DNA of 64,000 nt, from the NCBI GenBank assembly GCA_037176705.1, contig JBAWUJ010000087.1, forward strand, positions 1-64,000. The letters run 5' to 3'. A program made the position numbers and the translations under genes. Source of the DNA: Molossus alvarezi. Its lineage: Eukaryota; Chordata; Mammalia; Chiroptera; Molossidae. Under the pieces are notes generated by a model. It had not been told where the DNA came from. It worked only from the letters and a program-made list of their open reading frames with translations, and searched no databases. This document shows, in pieces, positions 23,340 to 35,055 of this stretch (position 1 is the stretch's first letter; each line of letters starts with the position of its first letter).

Positions 23340-26300
23340 TTATGTTCATTATATTCCACAAATAAGTGAGATCATATGATACTTGTCCTCTGCTAGCCTT
23401 GTTTCGCTTAGGATGTCAGTTTTCAGGTTCCTCAATGTCGTCTCAAAGGATAAGAGATCTTTCTTTCTTACAGCTGCATAGTACTCCATTGTGTATATGT
23501 ATCACACTTTTTATATCCATTCGTCTCCTGTTGGACATTTGGCCTATTTCCATATCTTAGCTATTATAAATAGTGCTACTACGAACATGGGAGTACATAT
23601 ATTCTCCTGATTGGTGTTTCAGGATTTGTAGGGTGTATTCCTCGAAGTGGGATCACTGAATCATAAGGGAGTTCGATTTTTAATTTTTTGAGGTAACACT
23701 ATATTGTTTTCCATAGTGGCTGCACCAGTCTGCATTTCCACAAGCAGTGTACTGGAGTCCCTTTTCTCCACACCCTTGCCAAGACTTGTTGTTTGATTAT
23801 TTGTTGATGGTGGCCATTCTGAAAGGTGTAAGGTGATACCTCGTTGGTATAATTTGCAGCCCTCTGATGATTACTGATGTTGAACATTTCTTCATATGTC
23901 TCTTACCATTTGTATGTCTTGTTGGAGAGGTGTCTATTTAGTTCCTCTGCCCATTTTTTAATTGAGTTTTTTGTCTTCCTTTTGATGAGTTGTATGTGCA
24001 CTCTCTATATATTTGACATTAAACCCTTATTTGCTATATCATTGGCAATTATGCTCTCTCTTTCAGTGGGTAGCCTTTCCATTTTGATGATTGTATTTTT
24101 TGCTTTACAGAAGCTTTTGAGTTTGATGTAGTCCCATGGGTTCATTTTTTCCTTTGTTTCTGTTTCCTTAGCTAATGTATCAGTGAAAATTGTGCTGTGT
24201 ATGATCTCTGAAATTTGTTGCCTACAGTTTCTTCTAGGATTTTTATGGATTCATGAGTCACATTTAAGTCTTATATCCATTTTGAATTTATACTTGTGTA
24301 TGGTGTAAGTTTATGGTGCAGCTTCACTTTTTGTTTTGTTTTGCATGTAGCTGTCCAATTTTCCCAACACCATTTATTAAAAAGGCTGTCTTTACTCCAC
24401 TGTATGATCTTGCAACCTTTGTCAAATATTAATTGAGCATATTGCCTTGGGTCTATTTCTGGGTTCCTTGTTCTGTTCCACTGGGGTATATGCCTGTTCC
24501 TGTGCCAGTACCAGGCTGTTTTGATTACACTGGCATTGCAGTATAACCTGAAATCTGATAATGTGATTCCTCCAAATTTGTTCTTTTTCAAGATTGTTGT
24601 GGCAATTCGAGGTATTTCTGGTTCCATATAAACTTTTGAAGTATTTTTTTCTAGTTCTGTGAAGTATGTTGTTGGTATTTTGATGGAGATTGCATTGAAT
24701 CTATAGATTGCTTTGTGCAATATGGACATTTTCATGATGTTAATTCTTCCAATCCATGAACAAGGTATGTGCTTCCACTTTTTTATATCTTCCTCTATAT
24801 CTTTTTTCAATGATCTGTAGTTTTCTGAGAATAAGTCGTTTATTTCTTTGGTTAAGTTTATTTCTAGGTATTTTAACTTTTTTGCTGCAATAGTAAATGG
24901 GATTGTTTTTTCAGTTTCTCTTTCTGTGAGTTCATCATTGGTGTATAAGAGTGCCATGGATTTCTTGACATTAGTTTTGTATCATGTTACTTTCCTAAAT
25001 TCATTTATTAAGTCTGATAACCTTTTGACAGCGTCTTTAGGGTTTTCTATGTATAGTATCATGTCATCTGCAAATAATGACCATTTCACTTCTTTCTTTC
25101 CAGTTTGGATCCCTTTTATTTTTTCTTCCTGTCTGATTGCTGTGGGTAAGACTTCCAGTACTATGTTAATATGTGTGGCAAAAGTGGGCATCCCTGTCCT
25201 GTTCCTGTTCTTAAGAAAAATGCTTTTAGTTTTTGTCCATTGAGTATGATGTTGGCTGTAGGTCTTTCATATATGGCCTTTTTTATGTCTAGATATGATC
25301 CTTCTATTTCCACACTGCTGAGCATTTTCGTAAGAAATGGTTGCTGGATTTTGTCGAAGGCTTTTTTGGCTACTATTGATATGATCATGTGGTTTTTATT
25401 CTTCATTTAGCTTATGTGGTGTATCACTTTTATTGATTTGTGAATATTGTACCAGCCTTGCATCCCTGGGATGAATCCTACTTGGTCATAGTGAATGATT
25501 TTTTTGATGTGTTGCTGGGTTCGATTTGCTATTGGTTTGTTCAGGATTTTGGCATCTGTGTTCATCAGGGATTTGGCCTATACCTTTCTTTCCTTGTAAT
25601 GTCTTTTTCAGGTTTTTGAAATAGAATTATGCTGGCCGCATAAAATGAATTTGGAAGTCTTCCTTCTTCTTGAAATTTTTAAAATAGTTTGAGGATAATG
25701 GGTGTTAGTTCTTATTTGAATATTCGGTAAAACTTTCCTTGAAGTCATCCTTGCCTGGGTTTTGTTTGCTGGAAGAGTCTTGATTACATCTTCAATTTCT
25801 TCTGTTGTTATTGGTCTGTGCAAGTTTTCTATCTCTTTCCAGTCCAGTTTTGGGAGACTATCTGTTTCTAGAAGTTTTTCCATTTCACGTAGATTGTCAA
25901 ATTTGTTGCCATAAAATTTTTCATAGTAGTTGTTAACAATCTTCTGTATTTCTGTGGTATCTGTTGTTACTTCTCCTCTTTCATTTCGGATTTTGTGTAT
26001 TTGGGTTCTCTTTGTTTCTTGGTGAGTCTAGCTAAGGGTCCATCAATCTTTAGTAAATTTCCAAAAACCAGCTCTTTGTTTCATTGATCCTTTGAATTAT
26101 TTTCTTTGGTCTGTATGTCATTTATTTCTGCTCTGATCTTTACTATTTTCTTCCTTCTACTTGATCTAGGGTTTTCTTTTTGTTTGCTTTCTAGTTCATT
26201 AATTTGTGAGATTAGGTAGTCTAGTAGAGATTTTACTTCTTCAGATAGTCCTGTAGATCTATGAACTTCCCTCTCAGAACTGCGTTTGCTGTATCCCATA

Positions 26301-27150
26301 GGCTTTGTGTTGTTGTGTGTTCATTTTCATTGTATTCCAGGAAGTTTTTAATTTCTGCCTTGATCTCTTCATTGACCCATTCATTGTTTAATAACATGCC
26401 ATTTAGCTTCCATGTGTGCAAATGTCTTTGCATGTTCTTGTTGCAATTGATTTCTAGTATCATGCCATTGTGATCTGAGAAGATGCTTGATATAATTTCA
26501 GTCTTCTTGAACTTGTAGAGACTTAGTTTGTGTCCTAACATGTGATCTATCTTTGAGAATTTTCCATGTGCACGTGAGAAGAATGTGAATTATGTAGTTA
26601 TGGCATGTAATTCTCTGTACATATCTTCTAAATCCACTTGGTCTAGTGCCTCATTTAGAATCTTTGTTTCCTTGCTAATTTTTTTGTCTAGAGAATCTAT
26701 CCAGTGATGTCACTGTGGTGTTGACGTCCCCTGCTATGAGTGCATTGCTATCGAATTCTCCTTTGAAGTCTTCCAGAAGATTTTTAATATATATTGGTGC
26801 TGCTATATTGGGTGCATATATATTTTTCAAGGTTATATCTTTCTGTTTGATAGATCCTTTCAATATTATGTAGTGGCCTTCTTTGTCTTTAGTTATGGTC
26901 TTCATTTTGAAATCTATTTTATCAGATATGAGTGTTGCTACCCCAGCTTTTTCATCTTTTCTGTTTGCTTGGAAGATTTTTTTCCATCCCTTCAATTTTA
27001 ACCTATGCGAGTTTTCTGTTGTTTTTTGTTGTAAACAACATATTGATGAGTCATGCTTTCTTATCCAATCAGCTACTCTGTCTTTTTATGGGAGCATTCA
27101 CTCTATTTAAATTTAAGGTGATTATTGATATGTACTTATTTATGACATTT
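23340..27150 (-). pseudogene. L1 ORF2 relic
   Basis: Minus-strand pieces: C-terminal region 23699-24130; 228 codons of RT thumb/C-terminal sequence at 24271-24957 with [14 protein letters not shown] palm at 24982-25191 with [14 protein letters not shown] intact; 25161-25406; RT fingers 25608-25883; linker 26081-26299; endonuclease 26233-26541 (FSDHNGM) and 26675-26995 (NIYAPN, but GDVN in place of GDFN). At least seven breaks make it non-coding. Confidence 0.87.
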
Positions 27151-27249
27151 TTATTTAGTGTGGTTATATTTTTCTTCCTATTTCTCCTGCTGATTACAAC
27201 AGTTCTTTTAACATTATTTGCAGTGCTTGTTTGGTGCTAATGTATTCCC

Positions 27250-28115
27250 TTAGCCTTTTTTATTTTCTCGGAAGCTCTTTAGTTGACCTTCTATTTTGAA
27301 TGATAGCCTTTCTTGGTAGAGTAGTCTTGGATTCACTTCCTTGTTTTTCATGACCTTGATTACCTCATGCCATTTCCTTCTGGCCTGTAGTGTTTCTGTT
27401 GAGAAGTCAACTGAGAGCCTAATGGGGTTTCCTTTGTAGGTAACCTGTTTCTTATCTCTTGCTGCTTTTAGGATTCTATCTTTGTCTTTAATTTTTGGCA
27501 TTTTAATTACTATGTATCATGGTGTGGGCCTTTTGGGTTATTCTTACCTGGGGCTCTCTCTGCTTCTTGAACTTGAATGTCTTCTTTCTTCACCAAATTA
27601 GGGAAGTTATCTCTCACTATTTCTTCAAATATATTCTCTAACCCTTGCTCATTTTCTTCTTTTTCAGGGACTCCTATAATGCAAAAGTTATTACGTTTCC
27701 AGTTGTCCCACAGTTATCTTAAGCTGTCTTCCTGGTTTTTAATTGTTTTTTCTTTTTGATTTTCTGATTGGTTGATTTTTTTCTACCCTATCTTCTAATT
27801 CACTAATCCAGTCTTCAGCTTCCTCTACTCTGCTATTTAAACCTTCCAATGTGTATTTTATTTCTGATATGTCCTTCTTTTTTTCTTCATGGTGGTTTTT
27901 AATTTCCAACTGCTCGATTTTAAACATTTCTATATCTTAACTCATGGTTCTCATGTCATTGCACATACTGTTGAGCTTCCTCGAGATCATGGCACTGACT
28001 TCTACTTCTATTAACTTGCTTAACTGCTGCTCATTTATCTGCTCTTCGGTTGAGGTCTGTTTTTTTTTTCATTTGGCTTTTGTTTCTGTGTTTCAGCATT
28101 TTGGCTCTCACAGTG
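27250..28115 (-). pseudogene. L1 ORF1 relic
   Basis: C-terminal half includes KIKDKDRILKAARDK and RRKWHEVIKVMKN (27250-27501). The coiled-coil half at 27739-27927 reads SELEDRVEKNQ and similar heptad-rich sequence. Stops near 27960 and elsewhere break the frame. Confidence 0.82.
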
Positions 28116-28913
28116 GGCTTTGGATCCTGCCAATTTTTTCCTGTGGGTGTTGGTATTCTGCTGTTTGTGGCTCCTTCTTCTCAGTTTGGATGAACCAGGG
28201 GGGACCCATGTTACACACCACTGTGAAGTATTACTTTCCCAGTTCAAGTAGCCCTGGGAATGGTACAGTTATCTTCTAGCTTTTTGCCTGGAGGCTATCA
28301 GTAGCAGTTACCTGAAGAGCCTTGGCTTCTCAGTTGAATAAAAAACTTCCTCAAGTGCTCAGATGAAGAGAATTTCCTGATGGTGGGGCAGATGCAGGTT
28401 GTTAATGGGCCTCAATTAGCATTTCAATGGCCACTTTGTGGGGTTGAATCTCAGAGGGAGGGGCTGTCACATATCCCCAGGGCCCTGGGAAGGAGTAAGA
28501 TGACCACAGTCCTGTGTGGCTACAACACAGCAAAAGCTCTGAGCATCCTCCCAAGTGTCCCGACATAGTTCCAGGCCAGTCTGCCCTCCCTCTGCCAGAG
28601 CCCAAGGTAAGTGACTGTGGGTCTTTTAGTCTCTGTCTTGGCTCTGGGTTGTGGAGCTACCTGGGAGATTAACCCAAGGGCGCTGCTCACAACTAAGGCC
28701 GCTGTTCCCAGCTAAGTCCGCTGCCAACCATGGGCTCCCAGCCCTCTTCTCGCATCTCTTCAAGCCTACCAGAATTGAGTTAGTGTCCCTGGTTATGTGA
28801 TCCTTCAAGCTGCTTTTCTGTTGCATTTTCCTTATGATTTATCTTTATTTTCGTTGTATTTCCAGATTTTCCTGGGAAATGGTCTGTGTAGCTTCCATTC
28901 ACTCTGCCACCAT

Positions 28914-29240
28914 TTTGGAATCTGTTTTCCTAACCCTTGAGATACCTGGTTTATTCACTCATTGAACAAAAATGACTACTGACTATATACCAGGTTTGGG
29001 GGATGTAACAGAGAACAAAACAGATAAAAAATCCCGCTCAAATGGAGCTTGCATTCTAGTGGAAGAGAAACAGGCAGTTAAAAAGTCATATCAGTGGTGA
29101 CAAATGCTATGAAGTGTAAAAGGGGATACAGTGTGATGAAGGTTCTAACATATACTTCACCTTTCCTGATTACTTAACTGTTCTCTCTGCTCTGTTTGAC
29201 CTTATTGTTCTTTCCATTTATTTTCATCCTATACATTTTT
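28914..29240. other. Non-L1 spacer with an old interspersed repeat
   Basis: About 330 bp without L1 or genes. 28960-29120 (TTCACTCATTGAACAAAAAT, then TGTAACAGAGAACAAAACAG and TGGAGCTTGCATTCTAGTGG) has the look of a widespread ancient mammalian interspersed repeat with that wording, but I cannot name its family with certainty. The remainder is featureless A/T-rich sequence. Confidence 0.45.
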
Positions 29241-31575
29241 TAAATAATTTTTTATTAATTTATATTTGTTATAGATGTTTCACCCTTTTTTCCCCATTGA
29301 CACCCTCCTCCCTATCTCCTTTACCCCATACCCAGGTTTGTTGTCCGTTTCCATCGGTTTTGCATACATGCATATAAGTTCTGTGGTTTATCTCTTCCCT
29401 CCCCCCATCACCCCCTCTTCTGAGGGTTGTCAGTCTGTACCCCACTTTCATGTCTTTGGCTCTACCCAATTTCTCAGACTGTTATGTTCATTATATTCCA
29501 TAAATAACTGTGATCATGTGATATTTGTCTTTCTCTGCTTGGCTTTTTTCACTTAGGATAATACTTTCCAGGTCCATCCATGTAATCTCCAAGGTAAGAG
29601 ATCTTTCTTTCTTATAGCTGCATAGTACTCCATTGCGTACATGTACCACTGCTTTTTTATTCATTCATCTACTGATGGACACTTGGGCTGTTTCCAGATC
29701 TTAGCTATTGTAAATAGTGCTGCTTTGTACAAGGGTGTACATATATTCTTTCTGATTGATTTTTCAGGCTTCTTAGGGTATATTCTTAGAAGTGGGATTA
29801 CTGGATCAAATGGCAAATTAATTTCCAGTTTTTTGTGACATCACCATATTGTTTTCCATAGTGACTGCACCAGTCTGCATTTTCACCAGCACTGAACTAA
29901 ATTCCCCTTTTCTCCACACCCTCGCCAACACTTGTTCTTTGATGAGTTGTGGATGGCAGCCATTCTGACCCATGTTAAGTGATACCTCATAGTTGTTTTA
30001 ATTTGAATCTCTCTGATGATTAGTGACATTCAGCATATTATCATATATTTCTTGGCCATTTGTATGTCCTGTTGGGAGAAGTGTCTAGTTAGGTCCTCCG
30101 CCCATTCTTAAAATGGATTCTTTGTCTTCCTTTTGTTGAGGTGTATGAGGATGCTACACATACTGTAAATTAACCCCTTATCTGATGTATTGTAGGCATT
30201 TATTCTCTATCATATAGTGGGTTCCCTTTCCACACTGATGCTTGTTTCTTTTGCTGTGCAGAAGCTTTTTGGTCCTATGTGTTCATTCTTTTCTTTGATT
30301 CCCTTTCCTTACGCATTGTAACCATGAAAATTCTGCTTTGTGTAATGTCTGGAATTTTGTTGCCTATATTTTCTTCTAGAACTTTTATAAATTCACAAGT
30401 CACGTGTAGGGCATTTATCTATCTTGAGTCTATTCTTGTGTATCGTGTATGTTGGTGGTCTAGTTTCATGTTTTTGCAAGTAACTGTCCAATTTTCCCAG
30501 CACTGTTTATTGAAGAGGCTGTTTTTACTCCACTGCATGCTCTTGCCGTCTTGTCCAATATTAATTGAGGATAATAATTTGCGTCAATTTATGGGTTCTC
30601 TGTTCTGTTCCATTGATCTGTATGCCTGTTCTTGTGCCAGTAACAGGGTGTTTGGATTACAGTGGCTTTCTAGTATAATCTGATACCTGGTATTATGATC
30701 CCTCCTACTTAGTTCTTTATTTTGAAGGTTACTGTTGCATTTAGGGGTTTTTTTCGTTCCATATAAACTTTTGTTCAAGGTCTGTGCTGAATTTTATCAA
30801 ATGCTTTTTTAGCATCTATTGACATGATCTTATGGGTTTTATCTTTTATTTTGTGTTTTGTCACATTTATTAATGTGGGAATATTGCGCCATCCTCGCTT
30901 CCCTGAAATGTATCCCACTTGGTCATGATGAATAATTTTTTTTGATGTATTGCTGGATCCAATTTGCTGAGATTTTGTTAAGGATTTTGGCATCTGTGTT
31001 CATCAGGGATATTGGCCTGTAGTTGTCTTTCTTTGTAGTGTCTCTATCTGGTTTGGGAATTTACATATTATGCTGGATTCATACAATGAGTTTGGAAGTC
31101 TTTCATCTTCTTGGAATTTTTTTAGAATGGTTTGAGGAGAATCGGTGTTAGATCTTTAAATGTTTGATAAAACTCCCGATGAAGCCATCTATGTCTGGGG
31201 TTTGGTTTGCTGGAAGTTTCCTGATGATATCTTCAATTTCTTTCGTTGTTATTGGTCTGTTCGAGTTTTATGCCTAATCCTGGTTCAGTTTTGGGAGACT
31301 CTGTTTCTAGAAATTTGTTCCTTTTGCCTAGATCGTCCAACTTATTGGCATATAATTGTTCATAGTATATTATAATGATCCTTTGTATTTCTGTGGTATC
31401 AGTTGTTACTTCTCCTCTTACATTTCTGATTTTGTTTATGGGGGTCCTCTCTTTTTGTTTCTTGGTGAGTCTGGCTAAGAATCGATCAATCTTGTTTATC
31501 TTTTCAAAGGATCAGCTCTTTTTTTCATTGATTATTTTTCAAAGTGGCGGCTTTCTCTTTGTCTTTATTTTTCTT
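29241..31575 (-). mobile_element. L1, RT-core-deleted type, copy 1
   Basis: Minus-strand L1 with its own 3' end (29241) and 3' UTR, then the ORF2 C-terminal third. At about 30785 it jumps from the segment before SWIGRINI straight to the RT motif around [11 protein letters not shown]. By comparison with 44492-45182 of the full-length copy, about 690 bp is missing, including the FADD active site. It then continues through the RT fingers into the endonuclease linker, ending near 31575. The L1 at 55435-57085 has the same junction. Shared wording, such as the GTCAATTTATGGGTTCTC segment, groups the two copies. Confidence 0.82.
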
Positions 31576-31579
31576 TAAT

Positions 31580-33350
31580 TTTGTATTTATAATTTGTTTT
31601 TGTTACAGATGTTTCTCATTTTTCCCCCATTGACACCCTCCTCCCCTTTCCCTCCCTGCCCCATCCCCAGCTTTGTTTTATCAATTTCCGTGTCATCTAC
31701 TCTACGTCTTTCCATCAGAGCATTCAAACCATGTATATTTAAGGTGATCATTGATATGTACTTATTTATTGCCATTTTTGTTTTGTGTGATTCTATTTTT
31801 ATCCTATTTCTTCTATTAATTACAGCAGTCCTTTTAGCATATCTTGCAGTGCTGGTGTGGTGTCAATATATTCCTATAGCCTTTTTGTTTGTTTGTTTTT
31901 TGTCTGGGAAGTTTTTTATTTGACTCTTTTTGAATGATAGCCTTGCTGGATAGAGTAGTCTTGGATTCAGATCCTTGTTTTTATGACCTTGGTTACTTCA
32001 TTCCACTTCCTTCTGGCCTGTAGTATTTCTGTTGAGAAGTCAGCTGAGAGCCTTATGGGGTTTCCTTTATAGGTAAGCTGTTGCTTATCTCTTGCTGCCT
32101 TTAGGATTCTCTCTTTGTCTTTAATTTTTGTCATTTTAATTAGTATGTGTCTTGGTGTGGGCCTATTTGGTTTCTTCCTATTTGGGGCTCTCTGTGCTTC
32201 TTGAACGTAAATGTCTTCTTCCTTCACCAAGTTAGGAATGTTTTCTGTCACTATTTCTTCAAATCTATTCTCTAACCCTTGCCCATTTTCTTCCTTTTTG
32301 GACTCCTATGATGCGAATGTTATTACGTTTCCAGTTGTCCCACAGTTCTCTTAAGCTGTCTTCCTGTTTTTTAATTGTGTTTTCATTTTCATTTTATGAT
32401 TGGTTGATTTTTTCTCCCCTGTATTCTAATTCACTGATCCGGTCCTGAACTTCGTCTACTCTGCTGGTTAGTCCTTCCAATGTGTTCTTTTTTTTTTTTT
32501 TTTTTATCCTCACCCGAGGACATTTTTCCATTCTTTGTTCAGGTAGAGTGGGAGGGAGAGAGAGGAACAGAGAGAGAGAGAGAGAAACATCGATGTGAAA
32601 GGAACACATCGAGTGGCTGCCACCCGCACAACCCACCAGGGCCGGGGACAAACTGCAACTGAGGTACGCGCCCTTAGCGGGAACCGAACCCGGGTCTCTC
32701 AGGACCGCAGGCCGACGCTCCAACCGCTGAGCCAAACCGGCCAGGGCTCCAATGTGTTCTTAATTTTCGCAGTATCATTCTTCTTTTTCACTTGTTTGGT
32801 TTGTAATGTTTCTATAGCATGACCCATGGTTCTGATGTCCTTACTCATGCTGTTGAGCTGCCTCAAGATCATGGCTCTGAATTGTACCTCTGATAATTTG
32901 CTTAGCTACATTTCATTGACCTCATCTTGGAAAGAGTCCTCTTGTTCGTTCATTTGGGATATGTAAGTTTGTTTCATCATTTTGGCTAACTCAGTGGGTT
33001 TTGGAGACTGCCACATTTTCCCTATGGGTGTTGGTGTTCTGCTGTTTGTGGCTCCCTCTACTGTGTTTGGATGAGCCTGGGAGGGCCCGCATTAAACACC
33101 ACTATCAAGTCTTACTTTCCTGGGTAGACTTTCAAGACCAGGACAGGTTCAGTTATCCTCTAGCTTTTTCCTGGTGGGTGGTAGTCTCAGTTTATCAGTG
33201 CCTTGGAATGTTGACCTGGTGCTCTGCATAAGTTGATTTCCAGAAGGTGGGATAGATGCTGTTTATTAATGAGCCTCAATTTGCATTTCTTTGTCTCAAC
33301 AGGGAATGTCTGAATCTCCCAGGAGGAGTACTGCTGCTTTTTTCCACAGT
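31580..33350 (-). mobile_element. ORF1-only L1 derivative (ORF2 nearly absent)
   Basis: Begins with a poly(T)/TTACAG L1 3' end and ~90 bp of 3' UTR (31590-31680). It jumps at about 31680 to the N-terminal end of the ORF2 endonuclease (the ITLNIHGLNA-type segment at about 31730), then ORF1 (31935-32980, split by a VES SINE at 32490-32747), then part of the 5' UTR to about 33350. Essentially all of ORF2 is missing, giving a structure like a half-L1. ORF1 C-terminal sequence is still readable at 31967-32251 (PRHILIKMTKIKDKERILKA). The right edge changes into the KCNK1-like block. Confidence 0.72.
32490..32747 (-). mobile_element. VES SINE with target-site duplication
   Basis: Minus-oriented VES SINE, very similar to 15835-16103 (same CCTCACCCGAGGA start, GAGTGGCTGCCACCCGCAC middle and CCGCTGAGCCAAACCGG end). 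It is flanked by 14 bp repeats TCCAATGTGTTCTT at 32476-32489 and 32748-32761; the right copy is followed by AATTTT. It is inserted in ORF1 of the ORF1-only L1. Confidence 0.9.
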
Positions 33351-33429
33351 TTCCAGAAGTAGCACACCGGCCAGAGGCGGGCACAGGCAAGCTGAGTGGT
33401 TTGCTTTGCTCTGGCTCTGGCTTGGGAAG

Positions 33430-33786
33430 ATGCTGTGGTCCCTGGCCCACAGCTCCTGTGTGCGCCTTGTGGTCAGCCCTGCTTGGCCTGTGCTTAGGCT
33501 TCCTGGTGGGTGCTCGGCTACCTGCTCCACCTGGTCTTCGGCACCCTGGTCTCTCCTCAGTAGCGCTGCCCTGTGGGGACCGGTTGCGCCAGGAGCTGCA
33601 TAAGCTGAAGCGGCAACTCCCTGAGCGCCAGTGCTTATCTGAGGCGCAGCACAAGCAGGTTGTGGGCTGGGTGCTGGAGGCAGCTGCCAGGGCCTGTCCT
33701 GTCGATGCTCAGCAATGACTCTGCCCACTGGAACCTGGACTTCACCTCTGTGCTCTCCTTTGCCAGCACCATACTCTCCTCCACAG
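33430..33786 (+). pseudogene. KCNK1-like exon 1, decayed copy 2
   Basis: Second copy of the TWIK-1 type exon 1, 357 nt, ending at a donor-like CAG|GTTTG. The start ATG is retained and followed by LWSLAHSSCVRLV, matching the cytosolic N-terminus of KCNK1. After a frameshift, LRQELHKLKRQLPERQCLSE and GWVLEA match the cap helices. After another, MLSNDSAHWNLDFTSVL and SFASTILSSTG match the glycosylation site and pore-helix start. TM1 is frameshifted and not intact. No exon 2, with the first GYG selectivity filter, is visible downstream: the sequence goes into a minisatellite and then L1. Bases 33365-33429 match the sequence upstream of copy 1. Confidence 0.75.
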
Positions 33787-33829
33787 GTTTGATCCCAGTG
33801 GTCCGGCACCACGTCCGCTCCCCACCCCA

Positions 33830-34255
33830 CACTCCCCACCCCATGGGTCCCCAGCCCTTTACTGCCTGCCCCCACTCAGGTGTCACCAGCCCTTCTGCCC
33901 TGCCTGCTCCCTCCATGGTGTCACCATCCCCTCAGCCCCGCCTGCCCCCACCCTGGTGTCACAAGCCACTTCGCCCCACCTGCCCCCTTCCCGGTGTCTC
34001 CAGCCCCTCTGCCCTGCCTGCCCCTACCCCAGTGTCACCAGACCCTCCGACCCACCTGCTTTCTCTCCAGTATAACCACCCCCTCAGCCCCTCTGCCCCC
34101 CTGCCCCCACCTCTATGTCACAACCTTCTCCACTCCACCTGCCCCCACCCTGGTGTCACCAGCTTCTCCACCCTGCCTGCACCGACCCCGCACGTCCCCA
34201 GCCTCTTCATCCTGCCTTCCCCCACTCCAGTGTCAACAGGCCCTCCAGCCTGGCC
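33830..34255 (+). repeat. GC-rich minisatellite after second KCNK1-like exon
   Basis: Same repeat type as 1500-1855, with more units (roughly 11-12 of about 35 bp): CCTGCCCCCACCC plus GGTGTCACCAGCCCCTC variants. Array length differs from copy 1 (~425 against ~355 bp), as expected for a VNTR after duplication. Bases 34256-34349 match 1856-1942. Confidence 0.75.
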
Positions 34256-34349
34256 ACCGGTCCCTCCCAGGGCCTCACCTGTGGGGACTCGCAAAGGGCG
34301 GGCTGGTGGAATCCAAAGCTGGTGAAGTGAGCTCAGGACCTCACTTGGG

Positions 34350-35055
34350 TGTGTGTTTGATACATTGCTGGATTTGATTTCCTAATATTTTGTTAAGAAT
34401 TTTGGCATCTGAGTCAGTCAGGGTTATTGGCCTGTAATTTTCTTTTGTTTGTAGTGTCTTTATCTGGTTTGGGAATTAGGATTATGCTGGCCTCATAAAG
34501 TGTGTTTGGAAGTGTTCCGTCTTCTTGGACTTTTTGAAATAGTTTGAGAAGGATGGGTGTGAGTTCTTTGAATGTTCAGTAAAACTTCCCCATGAAGCTG
34601 TCCCAGCCCAGGCTTTTGTTTGCTGGGAGATTCTTGATTATATCTTCAATTTTCATAGTTGTGATTGGTCTGCTCAAGTTTTCTATCTCTTCCCCATTCA
34701 TTGCTGGCAGATTATGTATTTCCAGAAATTTGTCCATTTGTTTATCTTTTGAATTTTTTTTAGTCAGCTATTTGTGCTGTGATCTTTGCAGTTCATTTCC
34801 TACTGCTTAGTTTGAGGTTTCGTTTTGTTTGTTTGTTTGTTTCTTTCGTTTTCTCACTAGTTTTTTAAGTTCTGAGGTGAGATAGTCAGTTAGCAAATCT
34901 TATTTCCTGAGGTAGACATGTAGGGAATAAACTTTCCTTTTAGGACTACTGTCACTGAATCCCATTGATTTTGTGTTGTTGTGTGTTCACTTTCATTGGT
35001 TTCCATGAAGTTTATAATTTGTTCTTGATCTCCTTGTGAACCCATTCATTGTTTA
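34350..35055 (-). mobile_element. L1 fragment, duplicate of the 1943-2650 segment
   Basis: Starts at the same L1 base as the element at 1943 (TGTGTTTGATACATTGCTGG), with the same GC-rich block on its left. It runs from the RT N-terminal region to the endonuclease linker and stops at CATTGTTTA, where another L1 3' end begins. The shared junction shows it was copied together with the KCNK1-like block. Confidence 0.85.

Larger units (their letters stand above)
23095..28913 (-). mobile_element. Near-full-length L1 (endonuclease-containing type)
   Basis: Minus-strand L1 of ~5.8 kb. The poly(T)/3' end is at about 23095, and the 5' end at CACTCTGCCACCATTTT (about 28913), the same 5' start as the copy ending at 48760. 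3' UTR, complete but broken ORF2, ORF1 and 5' UTR are all present. No convincing target-site duplication is visible: the left flank is old L1 and the right flank is unrelated sequence, so the locus was probably rearranged after insertion. Confidence 0.87.

Noticed and set aside
33430..33786. A functional KCNK1 gene
   Set aside because: Exon 1 is frameshifted in both copies, and no later exons or pore signatures (GYG/GLG) are present in the window.
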